Source: RGIG4576 sp964536025
GTDB taxonomy: Bacteria; Bacteroidota; Bacteroidia; Bacteroidales; Muribaculaceae
Assembly: GCA_964536025.1 (NCBI GenBank)
Contig: CAZHXA010000009.1
Location: 1-62,846 of the forward strand
DNA length: 62,846 bases
Reading direction: 5' to 3'
This document shows, piece after piece, positions 17,026 through 25,650 of this stretch (its first letter is position 1; each line of letters starts with the position of its first letter). The position numbers were made by a program, and so were the translations under genes. Under the pieces are notes generated by a model. The model saw only the letters and a list, made by a program, of their open reading frames with translations, had not been told where the DNA came from and made no database searches.

Positions 17026-19131
17026 TTATTTCAAACCGCGATTGCGAAGTAGAGCATCTGGATTAGGCTCTTGACCGCGGAATTGCTTATACAATTTCAT
17101 AGGATCATCGCTACCGCCCATTTCAAGAATATTGGTGCGGAAAGCATCGGCAGTGGCTTTGTCGAAGATACCTTTTTCTTTGAAAAGTTCAAAACCATCG
17201 GTATCAAGAACTTCAGCCCATAGGTAAGTGTAGTAACCTGCTGCATATCCATCACTACCGAAAATGTGTTTGAAGTATGTACTGCGATAGCGGAAAGTCA
17301 ATTCTTCAGGTAAGCCGAGTTTTTTTGCAACGTTAGCTTCAAATTCGGCAACGTTTACATCTTTTCCATCGTTTAGTTTGTGCCATTCGATGTCAAGAAG
17401 AGCAGCACCTGCAAGTTCGGTAGTAGCGAAACCTTGATTGAATTTAGCCGAAGCGTTAAGTTTTTCAACAAGTTCGGTAGGGATAACTTCTCCTGTTTGA
17501 TAGTGTTTTGCATAAACAGCAAGTACTTCGGGTTCAAAAGCCCAATGCTCATTGATTTGTGAAGGTAATTCCACAAGGTCGCGGTCTACGTTAGTACCTG
17601 CTTGACCTCTGTAAGCTGCACGAGTCAACATGCCATGTAATCCGTGTCCGAATTCGTGGAATGTAGTTTCAACTTCATCGAGAGTAAGAAGAGCAGGAAC
17701 ATCACCTGAAGGGCGAGTGAAGTTACCTACGTTATAAACGACAGGGCGTTCGTTGATGCTATCATAATTACAAGCACCTTTGAATTCACTCATCCATGCT
17801 CCTTGACGTTTTGTTGCACGAGGGAAGTAGTCGGTCATGAATACGGCAAGGTGTTCACCTTTGACGTCTTTAACTTCATAAACGGTTACTTCAGGGTTAT
17901 ATTTAGGAGCATCTTTCATTTCGGTGAAAGTTACGCCATATAATTTATTAGCAACATAGAAAATACCTTCAACGACATTCTCTAATTTGAAATAAGGACG
18001 AACTTGGTCTTCGCTTATATTGAATTTTTGAGCTTTTACCTTTTCAGCATAGTAATAGTAGTCCCATGGAGCAACTTTAAAATCATTACCTTCGGACTTG
18101 ATGTATGCTTGCATATCGGCAACTTCTTCCTTAACTTTAGCAACTGCAGGAGTCCAAATTTTGTAAAGCAAATCTTCGGCATTCTTTGTTGTTTTTGCCA
18201 TTACGTTATCGATGGCATAATCGGCAAAGCAATCGAAACCAAGCATGTTAGCTTTTTTAGTGCGAAGTTTTATAATTACATTGATAATAGAATCGTTGTT
18301 AAATTCACCTTCACTTGCAAGAGATGTATATCCTTTCCACATTTTTTCGCGTAGGTCGCGGTTGTCGGCGTAAGTAAGTACGGCAAGTCGGCTTGGAGCG
18401 TGAAGTGTGAAAATCCATTTGCCTTCTTTTCCACGAGCTTTAGCTTCTTCGGCTGCTGTTGCTATTGTACCTTCAGGAAGTCCGTCAAGTTCATCTTTGT
18501 TTTCAACTACAAGTTCCCATGCATTGGTACCTTTCAATACGTTTTCGTTATAAACAATGAAGGCATCGGAAAGCTCAAGGTTTATAGCTTTTAATTCTTC
18601 TTTCTTTTCGGCATCAAGAAGAGCTCCTGAACGAACGAAATTTTTATAATATTTTTCAAGAAGTTTAGTTTGAGCTGTGTTAAGGTTCAAACTGTCTTTA
18701 CGGTCGTAAACGCTCTTTATGCGATTGAAAAGAGCTTCGTTCATTCCCATATTATCACTATGAGCAGTGTAAAGAGCCGATATTTCAGGGTTTAATTTTT
18801 GCATTTCCGGGGTGTTGTCGCTTTCGCTTAATGCGAAAAAGACATAAGCAACTTTGTTTAGCAGTTGACCACTGTTGTCAAGAGCCAAAATAGTATTTTG
18901 GAAATCCGGAGATTCAGGATTGGCAATAATAGAATCAATTTCGGCATTTTGTTGAGCAATACCTTCTTTAAAAGCAGGAAGATAGTGTTCATACTTAATT
19001 TGTTCAAAAGGCGGAATCTCAAAAGGAGTTGTATAATCCGCCAAAAATGGGTTTTGTTCCATCTTTTCTGAATTGCAAGCTGAAAGAGTTACAGCTATTG
19101 CACTTGCTACGGTTAATAATGTTTTGTTCAT
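17026..19131 (-). CDS. dcp: M3-family peptidyl-dipeptidase lipoprotein
   Basis: This 701-residue zinc peptidase of family M3 removes dipeptides or cuts short oligopeptides, probably in the periplasm. A lipoprotein signal ends at Cys19 (VTLSAC). The HExxH motif is seen as FHEFGHGLHGML with His492, Glu493 and His496, followed by a Glu in VELPSQINEHW as the likely third ligand. It lies 53 nt behind the EEP-family gene on the minus strand and may be co-transcribed with it. The Dcp-like subfamily is the best match, but oligopeptidase A-type activity is not excluded. Confidence 0.92.
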   Translation of the reverse strand: MNKTLLTVASAIAVTLSACNSEKMEQNPFLADYTTPFEIPPFEQIKYEHYLPAFKEGIAQQNAEIDSIIANPESPDFQNTILALDNSGQLLNKVAYVFFALSESDNTPEMQKLNPEISALYTAHSDNMGMNEALFNRIKSVYDRKDSLNLNTAQTKLLEKYYKNFVRSGALLDAEKKEELKAINLELSDAFIVYNENVLKGTNAWELVVENKDELDGLPEGTIATAAEEAKARGKEGKWIFTLHAPSRLAVLTYADNRDLREKMWKGYTSLASEGEFNNDSIINVIIKLRTKKANMLGFDCFADYAIDNVMAKTTKNAEDLLYKIWTPAVAKVKEEVADMQAYIKSEGNDFKVAPWDYYYYAEKVKAQKFNISEDQVRPYFKLENVVEGIFYVANKLYGVTFTEMKDAPKYNPEVTVYEVKDVKGEHLAVFMTDYFPRATKRQGAWMSEFKGACNYDSINERPVVYNVGNFTRPSGDVPALLTLDEVETTFHEFGHGLHGMLTRAAYRGQAGTNVDRDLVELPSQINEHWAFEPEVLAVYAKHYQTGEVIPTELVEKLNASAKFNQGFATTELAGAALLDIEWHKLNDGKDVNVAEFEANVAKKLGLPEELTFRYRSTYFKHIFGSDGYAAGYYTYLWAEVLDTDGFELFKEKGIFDKATADAFRTNILEMGGSDDPMKLYKQFRGQEPNPDALLRNRGLK

Positions 19132-19184
19132 TTCCCTAAGTTAATATGATTTATTGAAAATTATTTTTCTCTCGTAAATATTGC

Positions 19185-20315
19185 TTATTCCCACTTGAAT
19201 GTGATGAGTAAAGGATAATGGTCCGACGATTTTGTGTTGCCACGTTCAATGTTTACAGCCTCAATATCTCCTTTATATAGTACATGGTCTATTCTGAAAT
19301 AGAAACGGTTGGCATGGAATGTTATTGTGGGACCTAATGCACATTCTTCATAAGCATCTTTCATATCGTCTCCTTTTATGGTGAGATAGGAATAAGATGA
19401 TGGAGTGTCATTAAAGTCGCCACATAGAATTACATTTTTTCCATTAAGACTATTGATATATTGTTTTAAGTCATCGGCTTGTACCGCTCTTTTTTTGAAT
19501 GCTGTTGATAATTTGCTTAATAAACTGCTTTTTACATCTTCAACGGTTTTCTCGCTCAAATTATCGGTGATTTTTGAAAAATCGGTGGTACTTCGGTAAA
19601 GAGCTTTATCGCTTTCTGTTAAATTTAGCGATTCAAGGTGCACATTTATAAGATATAGCGTTTTACCGTTAATGTTAAGGCGATAAGCTACTGATTTTTG
19701 TTTAGCATTACTTGTAATTTCTTCGTTGTCGATTTGATATGGGTATTTCGACATTATAACAAGGTCTTTAAGACGATGTTCTCGATAGGGATATTTTTTG
19801 TTTAGTTCAGGTGTGAGATTATTTATTTTTTTTAGCTTATCCATTTTTTCTTTTGCCGAAGCTTCTTGCATTACTACTATGTCGGCATCTTTATCGAGGA
19901 TATATCTTAACGTGCGATTTTCTATTGAATCTTGATTTAAGTCCATGTCGTCAAAGTTCATTACATTGTATGTGAGAACTTTGAAAGAATTGTCGTCAGG
20001 TTGGATATTGTTCTCAGAAAAGTTTAAAGGAGAAAAAGTCTTTATTTGTCCGAAGCAAGTTCCTAAGAATATAATAACAATAATAATCATTGATATTTTT
20101 CTTGCACACGCCCATAAAATCAAAATTATGATGTTTAAGACAAGAGCAATGGGGAAAATCATTCCTAAAATAGCCGGTTTGGAGCTGTGTAGAGGTGTTA
20201 TATATCCGCTATAAGCTGAAATGAGTAGAATTATACCCATTAACCAAGTGATAAGTATACAGGTGTTTTTCATTATTCTAATGAAACCATTGCCTATGTT
20301 GTTTAGAATGTTCAT
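19185..20315 (-). CDS. Membrane-anchored endonuclease/exonuclease/phosphatase-family protein
   Basis: The first 100 residues hold about three hydrophobic segments, which would anchor the protein in the inner membrane. The rest is an EEP domain with the usual motifs: VLTYNVMNF, VMQEAS, LCGDFNDTP and SSDHYPLLITF. EEP enzymes hydrolyse phosphodiester or phosphate bonds in nucleic acids or lipids; the substrate here is unknown, though such membrane-linked Bacteroidota members may act on phospholipid-like molecules. Its ATG overlaps the stop of the second rhomboid gene by 3 nt (ATGA), so the genes are likely coupled in translation. Confidence 0.85.
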   Translation of the reverse strand: MNILNNIGNGFIRIMKNTCILITWLMGIILLISAYSGYITPLHSSKPAILGMIFPIALVLNIIILILWACARKISMIIIVIIFLGTCFGQIKTFSPLNFSENNIQPDDNSFKVLTYNVMNFDDMDLNQDSIENRTLRYILDKDADIVVMQEASAKEKMDKLKKINNLTPELNKKYPYREHRLKDLVIMSKYPYQIDNEEITSNAKQKSVAYRLNINGKTLYLINVHLESLNLTESDKALYRSTTDFSKITDNLSEKTVEDVKSSLLSKLSTAFKKRAVQADDLKQYINSLNGKNVILCGDFNDTPSSYSYLTIKGDDMKDAYEECALGPTITFHANRFYFRIDHVLYKGDIEAVNIERGNTKSSDHYPLLITFKWE

Positions 20316-21199
20316 TGTTTCTTGCTACTTACTTTAAAAAGTCTTTTTTTCTCATCTTCAGTAAGAGAACCATATCCTGATTTTTTAATTTTGTCGAGAA
20401 TGATGTCTAAAGTTTGCTCGTCTTCTTTACTTATTGTTGTATCGTTATAATAAGTGTTATTTTTTTCTTTATTTGTGTTTTTTTTAAAGTGAAAACCATT
20501 AAACGTTTTTCTAAAATTTGAAACCAAATCAATGATGCTGTTTAAAGGTGCTGTTATATCTACTCCTTTATTAATGGATAGAGTAAAAACAATGCCCATG
20601 ATAGCCCCTCCGATGTGTGCTATATGTCCACCCATGTTATTACCATTGACACTCAATAAATCTATTGTTATGTAGAATATTGCAATCCATTTAAGTGAGA
20701 CGGGTCCTAAAAATAATAAATTTAACTTATATTCCGGAGCTTTTATGGCAATGGCTGTAACTATCGCCATTATCGAAGCCGAAGCTCCGATGAGCCAACT
20801 CATTTCTCCGTTTAAAACCGGAAGGTAAGAATAGGCGAGAATATATAGCAAAGCTCCTCCTATTCCACCTATAATATATAATCCACAAAGTTGTTTTGAT
20901 GTAAAAAAATCCATAAACATTCTGCCAAACCAGAAAAACACAAGCATATTGAACAATATGTGCATAATGTCATAATGTGCAAACATGTAAGTGAATAGAG
21001 TCCAACATCTTTTTGCTAATAGAGTAAATGATGAAGGAAGTTCTACGAAAGACAGAAAACTCATGGAATCAAAGCCTGAAAAGAAGCATAAAATTCCTAT
21101 GATTCTAAGAAATAAAAAAACGGCAATGTTGATGTAAATTAATTTCATCAACATATCGGCAGTCTTAAAACGATATGATAGTTTAGAAATAGTTTCCAC
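20312..21199 (-). CDS. Rhomboid-family intramembrane serine protease (second of two)
   Basis: The 295-residue protein has the six-helix rhomboid core. HILFNMLVFFWFG supplies the conserved His/Asn region, GASASIMAI the catalytic Ser (GxSx form rather than GxSG), and GGHIAHIGGAIMG the catalytic His. The C-terminal 80 residues are charged and probably cytosolic. The chosen GTG start overlaps the preceding rhomboid gene by 17 nt; ATG at 21154 is an alternative that removes the overlap. Its substrates are unknown. Confidence 0.85.
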   Translation of the reverse strand: METISKLSYRFKTADMLMKLIYINIAVFLFLRIIGILCFFSGFDSMSFLSFVELPSSFTLLAKRCWTLFTYMFAHYDIMHILFNMLVFFWFGRMFMDFFTSKQLCGLYIIGGIGGALLYILAYSYLPVLNGEMSWLIGASASIMAIVTAIAIKAPEYKLNLLFLGPVSLKWIAIFYITIDLLSVNGNNMGGHIAHIGGAIMGIVFTLSINKGVDITAPLNSIIDLVSNFRKTFNGFHFKKNTNKEKNNTYYNDTTISKEDEQTLDIILDKIKKSGYGSLTEDEKKRLFKVSSKKQ

Positions 21200-21929
21200 C
21201 TATATTTCCTTTCTTTTTCCAAATTAATAAGAGTATTAAGCCGAATAGCATGCCTCCTAAGTGAGCAAAGTGGGCAACCGAGTCCATAGTTCCCGTAACG
21301 CCAAATATCAATTCGATGGCTCCATAACCTATAACCATGTATTTAGCTTTTATGGGAATAGGAATGAACATAATGTATAAAGGTAAATTAGGGAATAACA
21401 TACCAAATGCAAGCAAAATGCCAAATATACAGCCTGATGCACCTATTGTGAGAAGAGCATTCAGTGCCGGAATGTTTTCTCCTTGTGCAATAGCTGCATT
21501 AATGGCGTTATATGATTCTTCCATAGTCCAACCTCCTGCATTGGCAAAGAATGGAGCAAATATGTCTTTCCAAGTAAGTTGCCATACTATTTCTTGTACA
21601 AGTGCTGCACCAATGCCACAAGAAATGTAATAGAACAGAAAACGCTTGCTACCAAGTGCTCGCTCAAGCAATGGTCCGAACATGAGTAACGAAAACATGT
21701 TGAAAAACAAGTGAGTGAAATCGTTATTGCTATGTAGGAACATATAGGAAAACATTTGTGCAGCATTGAAGTCGCTTGCTCTCCAAAAGTGTAAACCTAA
21801 CAATTCGGTTAGGTTTATTCCGGCTTTGGGCAAGGCGATTTGTGCAAGCCACATAAGAATATTTATTATAAGTAAATTCTTAGTGATTACAGGAAAATTT
21901 TTAAAAACAGAACCGCTTGAATTAAACAT
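21183..21929 (-). CDS. Rhomboid-family intramembrane serine protease (first of two)
   Basis: This 248-residue membrane protease has HLFFNMFSLLMFG, the active-site GASGCIFG (canonical GxSG) and AHFAHLGGMLFG with the catalytic His, all in the usual order. A longer loop between the second and third helices (residues about 110-150) holds WTMEESYNAINAAIA. It overlaps the second rhomboid gene. Tandem rhomboids followed by an EEP protein occur in other Bacteroidales. Confidence 0.9.
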   Translation of the reverse strand: MFNSSGSVFKNFPVITKNLLIINILMWLAQIALPKAGINLTELLGLHFWRASDFNAAQMFSYMFLHSNNDFTHLFFNMFSLLMFGPLLERALGSKRFLFYYISCGIGAALVQEIVWQLTWKDIFAPFFANAGGWTMEESYNAINAAIAQGENIPALNALLTIGASGCIFGILLAFGMLFPNLPLYIMFIPIPIKAKYMVIGYGAIELIFGVTGTMDSVAHFAHLGGMLFGLILLLIWKKKGNIGGNYF

Positions 21930-22001
21930 ATTTGTTTATAAATTAAGTGCGTTAAAAATCATTATCATTAAGATAACGTGGATATTTAATAAAAGTGTTT
22001 G

Positions 22002-22009
22002 CAAAAATA
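22002..22009 (-). promoter_or_regulatory. Possible -7 element of the rhomboid run
   Basis: Minus strand TATTTTTG lies 72 nt before the rhomboid start codon. The region is very AT-rich, so a chance match is possible. Confidence 0.3.
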
Positions 22010-22090
22010 GCAAAAAACTATCTTTTATCATAAAAAATATAAGTATAGGTCTTTTTTTGACTGAAATACAACATTTTTTTGTAAATATTT

Positions 22091-22121
22091 TTTGTTTTAA
22101 ACTTGGAATGGTCTATATTTG
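22091..22121 (+). promoter_or_regulatory. HU promoter
   Basis: A -33 TTTG (22091-22094) and a -7 TATATTTG (22114-22121) are spaced by 19 nt, one of the best promoter matches in the window. The HU leader would be about 40 nt. Confidence 0.7.
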
Positions 22122-22168
22122 CGTTGATAATACCATACATAAATAATTATAATAATAAGTCAAGAATT

Positions 22169-22441
22169 ATGAACAAAACAGAATTAGTTAATGCAATTGC
22201 TGAAAAGGCACAATTAACAAAAGTACAAGCAAAAACAGCTTTGGAAGCAGCTTTAGAAGCAGTAACTGAAGATTTGGCAAAAGGAGAAAAAGTAGCTTTA
22301 ATCGGTTTTGGTACATTAAGTGTAGTGGAAAAGGGTGAACGTACAGGTATTAATCCTGCAACTAAGGCTAAAATTACTATTCCTGCCAAGAAAGTTATCA
22401 AATTCAAAGCTGGTGCTGAATTGGCTGCAAAAGTAAAATAA
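22169..22441 (+). CDS. hup: DNA-binding protein HU
   Basis: HU is a small dimeric protein that bends and compacts DNA. The 90-residue product begins MNKTELVNAIAEKAQLTKVQ and ends with the DNA-binding arm region (GINPATKAKITIPAKKVIKF), all typical of the bacterial HU family. ATG at 22169 was chosen because it gives the normal HU N terminus and sits at a suitable distance from the promoter. The gene is followed by a hairpin terminator and stands alone. Confidence 0.95.
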   Translation: MNKTELVNAIAEKAQLTKVQAKTALEAALEAVTEDLAKGEKVALIGFGTLSVVEKGERTGINPATKAKITIPAKKVIKFKAGAELAAKVK

Positions 22442-22466
22442 TTGCATTTAATTATTATGATGTAAT

Positions 22467-22504
22467 AAACGTCTTGTCTCTTAACAGGGATAAGACGTTT
22501 GTCG
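22467..22504 (+). terminator. HU terminator
   Basis: AAACGTCTT (22467-22475) pairs with AAGACGTTT (22492-22500). The T-run after it is short and interrupted. The -33 element of the next gene overlaps its end. Confidence 0.65.
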
Positions 22505-22529
22505 TTTTAATGGGAAATTGCTATCTTTG
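22498..22529 (+). promoter_or_regulatory. Promoter of the DUF4369/thioredoxin-like lipoprotein
   Basis: TTTG (22498-22501) and TATCTTTG (22522-22529) are 20 nt apart. The -33 element is part of the 3' arm of the HU terminator. Confidence 0.6.
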
Positions 22530-22545
22530 AACTTTCAAAAATGAA

Positions 22546-23634
22546 ATGCTTATGAAGACTGTAAAAATCTATATCTTGTCATTGGCTGCAATGCTGATGG
22601 TTTCATGTGGTGGAAATCAATTTAAAGTATCGGGTAAAATAGATGGAGCAAGCGACACTACCAAACTTGTTTTGGAAGTGTCTAATAATGGAATGTGGCT
22701 TATAGCCGATTCGGTAAAAACTTCGGCAGATGGCTCTTTCAATGTATCGTTGCCGGCTCCGCAACATGCCGATATTTATCGCTTACGTTATAAGGCTAAA
22801 TCGATTTATTTTCCAATTGACAGCATTGATAATGTGGTTGTAAATAGTAAATTGGAAACATTCAGCACCGATTATACTTTGAGTGGTACAGCCGATGCCG
22901 AAATGCTTATGAATGTAGATAAAAAAGCAATGCAAATGTATGGAGCAAGTGCCGATGAATTGAAAGCGTGGAAAAAGGAACTTGCAAATGTAATACTTAG
23001 CAATCCGGGTAGTATCGTTGCTTACTATATAATAAACAAATATATAGGAAATACTCCGTTGTATAATCCTGCTGATAAAGAGGACTTAAAAATAATAGGT
23101 GCTGTAGCCAATTATTATAATTCGTTTAAGCCGAATGACCCTCGCACTGCTTATCTTGTGAATGTAACACTATCCAATAGACGAGCTAATGCTCCTGTAG
23201 CGAGTGGAGATACTTTGGTTATAAATGAAATACCTTTGATAAATATTTCTTTGCAAGATGAAAAAGGTCAAATTCAAGACTTGGAGAAAATATCTTCACA
23301 AGGAAAGGTGATTTTGCTTAACTTTACTATTCATAGTGACGAATTGTCGCCGGCATTTAACAAGGTACTTGCCGATGCGTATGAAAAATATCAATCAAGA
23401 GGGTTGGAAATCTATCAGATTGCTTATGATACCGATGAGTTCCAATGGCGTCAAACTGCAAAGAATCTACCATGGATAACAGTGTATGATGGCAGAGGTA
23501 TATATTCTCCTGATATTGCAAATTATAATATTATGGGATTTCCTACCACATTTGTGATTAATCGTAATGGAGAACTTGCCGAACGAGTAACAGATGTGAC
23601 AAAATTATCAACTGTAATCTCAAAATATTTATAA
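22546..23634 (+). CDS. DUF4369 and thioredoxin-like lipoprotein lacking CxxC
   Basis: The 362-residue protein carries a lipoprotein signal ending in LMVSC (Cys near residue 21), a DUF4369 domain (about 25-125), and a C-terminal TlpA/AhpC-like thioredoxin fold with GFPTTFVINRNGE and the cis-Pro loop. Where TlpA has WCxxC, this protein has FTIHSDELSPA, so both redox cysteines are missing. It cannot act as a normal disulfide oxidoreductase and may bind a partner or substrate instead. ATG at 22552 is an equally good start. It converges with a glycosyltransferase gene 12 nt away. Confidence 0.85.
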   Translation: MLMKTVKIYILSLAAMLMVSCGGNQFKVSGKIDGASDTTKLVLEVSNNGMWLIADSVKTSADGSFNVSLPAPQHADIYRLRYKAKSIYFPIDSIDNVVVNSKLETFSTDYTLSGTADAEMLMNVDKKAMQMYGASADELKAWKKELANVILSNPGSIVAYYIINKYIGNTPLYNPADKEDLKIIGAVANYYNSFKPNDPRTAYLVNVTLSNRRANAPVASGDTLVINEIPLINISLQDEKGQIQDLEKISSQGKVILLNFTIHSDELSPAFNKVLADAYEKYQSRGLEIYQIAYDTDEFQWRQTAKNLPWITVYDGRGIYSPDIANYNIMGFPTTFVINRNGELAERVTDVTKLSTVISKYL

Positions 23635-23646
23635 GAAGTAAACTTT

Positions 23647-24447
23647 TTAGTGAGAGTTTTTAAGATAATATAAAATACCTTTTATCAAGTGGTTTAGGTT
23701 CTGTAATATTCCTAAACCATTTTTTTTGCTTAAACGGTAGGCTTTGAGTATAAGTCGTGGTATAGACGTGTATCGATAAGCAATAAAGATATAAGCTCCT
23801 TCTGCCATAATTACTCCGGGCCATGAATTTCTCGTAGTAGCAGTAGTGGCGTGATGATGTTCAACAATAGTTAAAGGAAAGTATCGGCAGTTAAATCCTG
23901 CTTTAATTGCATCGTTGATGAAAATATTTTCTTCTCCGGATTGTAAGGTCGGAGCACCGAGTCCGAAGAACTCGTTGAACTTCAGCTTTCCTTGTATTGA
24001 TGTACGACGAAAAGCTATTTCGAAAGATGTAATAAAATAATTTTTGGGAAAATTATTGAGATGGAAAGAATAGTCGGGGTAGAATCTAATCTCAGAAATA
24101 GATTGCATTTTAAAAGTAGCAATATCAAGAGTTTCGTTATTCTTGAAAGTGTTGATTATGTGTGAAAAGTATTCCGGCTTATAAGTGCAATCATCATCGG
24201 CAATAAGGCAAATGTCTCCTGTAGCATAATTGATTGCATTATTGCGGTTACGGCTCAACCCTTTACCGTTGAGGTGTACTATCTTAACATCATCGCGAAT
24301 AAGTTCACAAGGGATATTGCTTGATTGTGATGTATCGGCATGTTGCCAAGAAATCAAGTAACTTACTCCTTCTATTGGAGCAAGTAGCAAGTTTTTTATA
24401 TTATTAATGCTATTGTCAATTGTACAAACAAGTATCTCAAGTGTCAT
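23647..24447 (-). CDS. Family 2 glycosyltransferase
   Basis: The 266-residue protein has a GT-A fold with GLSRNRNNAINYATGD and the metal-binding DDDC motif near residue 90. It probably adds a sugar to an envelope glycan. The start at 24447 was chosen because its ATG overlaps the TGA of the upstream glycosyltransferase gene (ATGA), a common sign of translational coupling, and because it gives the normal short N terminus (MTLEILVCTI). Confidence 0.82.
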   Translation of the reverse strand: MTLEILVCTIDNSINNIKNLLLAPIEGVSYLISWQHADTSQSSNIPCELIRDDVKIVHLNGKGLSRNRNNAINYATGDICLIADDDCTYKPEYFSHIINTFKNNETLDIATFKMQSISEIRFYPDYSFHLNNFPKNYFITSFEIAFRRTSIQGKLKFNEFFGLGAPTLQSGEENIFINDAIKAGFNCRYFPLTIVEHHHATTATTRNSWPGVIMAEGAYIFIAYRYTSIPRLILKAYRLSKKNGLGILQNLNHLIKGILYYLKNSH

Positions 24448-25562
24448 TTTTCTGTAATAATTTTGTTCCAAAAGTCTATGTGTCGGCGAGCAACCAAGTG
24501 ACTATCGTTATGTTTAACCACAAAATCTCGGCTCATTTTTGATAATTGAGGTATACATTTTTTATTTTTAACCAACCATTCCAATTTATTATAAATGTCA
24601 TTCTCTATAATAGGCGAAATATTGATAACCGGTCGGTTTTCTTGTTCTCCTATAAAATCATAATATTCGGGTTCGGCTCCCGATACAGCAATAAGACCTT
24701 GAGCCATAGCTAAAAGAGCATTGGTAGCAGGAGTGTAGGAATATAATTGGTCAAGTATAACATGTGATGATTCCATCATTTGTATATATTCTTTATAAGG
24801 AACATTTTCGGCTACTACCATTTCGCATGAATCGGGATATTTTTCGCAGATTAGTTTGAGGGCGTCAAGTAATCTGTCGGTTCCTTTAAGTATATTTCTA
24901 TGTTTTTGAATACCTATAAAAAAACGTACTTTATCAGGTTCGTTTTGTGTAAAATTTGGTTTTAATGCTTTTGTGTCGATGGGAATACCGCCATATCCTA
25001 ATTTATGCGGTATTTTATTTTGATAAGAAACGTAATATTCATATAAACAAGCAATAGCTCCATCTATGTGTTGAATTACATAATTGTTATAATCGACAAC
25101 ATTAGGTAAAAACCAATTTTTTTGTGTTATACTTTCTTCTGATTTCATATAAGGAGAAGTTTCAGTACCTAATAGATAATCGGAATATCTGAAAGTCTTT
25201 CCGTCATAACAAGTTTTCACATATTGGTAATCAGTCCCTAATGCAGAAAGAAAAACATGCTTGTTATATTTTTTTAAATAGTTAAATATGTATATGAGCT
25301 TGTTTGGTCTTAAAATTAAAAAATGAGGGCTTACGATGTGCACTATGTCAAATCCACGCATTTGTCTAAGAACTGACAATAACTTAAAGGTGTAGTTTAG
25401 CATACCTAATTTGCCGGATTTGCGAGTTAAATCTATGTTTCTGTCGGTTTGTTGCCATTTAGAGCCGTCAGAAGCCACAATGCACATATGTCCCATGTCT
25501 TTGAGAGCATGAGCTAAAGTGTTGTGAAAGTTACTTGCGTCTCCTACAAATAGTATTTTCAT
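24444..25562 (-). CDS. GT-B type glycosyltransferase, paralogue A
   Basis: The 372-residue protein looks like a GT4-type retaining glycosyltransferase: MKILFVGDASNFHNTLAHAL at the N terminus and a nucleotide-sugar binding C-terminal half with GTDRLLDAL and SHVILDQLYSYTPATNALLAMAQG. It is clearly paralogous to the divergent gene at 25651 (shared DIDL/NIDL, GTDY/GMDY, ENVPY, DQLYSYTP). The start at 25562 was preferred over one at 25598, because the latter would overlap the likely promoter. Confidence 0.78.
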   Translation of the reverse strand: MKILFVGDASNFHNTLAHALKDMGHMCIVASDGSKWQQTDRNIDLTRKSGKLGMLNYTFKLLSVLRQMRGFDIVHIVSPHFLILRPNKLIYIFNYLKKYNKHVFLSALGTDYQYVKTCYDGKTFRYSDYLLGTETSPYMKSEESITQKNWFLPNVVDYNNYVIQHIDGAIACLYEYYVSYQNKIPHKLGYGGIPIDTKALKPNFTQNEPDKVRFFIGIQKHRNILKGTDRLLDALKLICEKYPDSCEMVVAENVPYKEYIQMMESSHVILDQLYSYTPATNALLAMAQGLIAVSGAEPEYYDFIGEQENRPVINISPIIENDIYNKLEWLVKNKKCIPQLSKMSRDFVVKHNDSHLVARRHIDFWNKIITEK

Positions 25563-25587
25563 TAGTTGAATGTTTCTCTTATATATG

Positions 25588-25595
25588 CGAATATA
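25588..25595 (-). promoter_or_regulatory. Possible -7 element of paralogue A (TTCG variant)
   Basis: Minus strand TATATTCG differs from TAnnTTTG by one base and would give a leader of about 18 nt to the start at 25562. Confidence 0.3.
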
Positions 25596-25637
25596 CATAA
25601 AATTAATGAAATGAGACGCTTTTCATAGGTTTTTGTT

Positions 25638-25645
25638 TATCTTTG
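25638..25645 (+). promoter_or_regulatory. -7 element directly before paralogue B
   Basis: TATCTTTG ends only 5 nt before the ATG at 25651. With the usual spacing from -7 to the start site, the mRNA would begin at or next to the start codon. No clear -33 element is present. Confidence 0.4.
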
Positions 25646-25650
25646 TTGTT

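Noticed and set aside
25633..25650. TTG start extending glycosyltransferase paralogue B
   Set aside because: The extension overlaps the -7 element and adds residues not present in the paralogue's N terminus.
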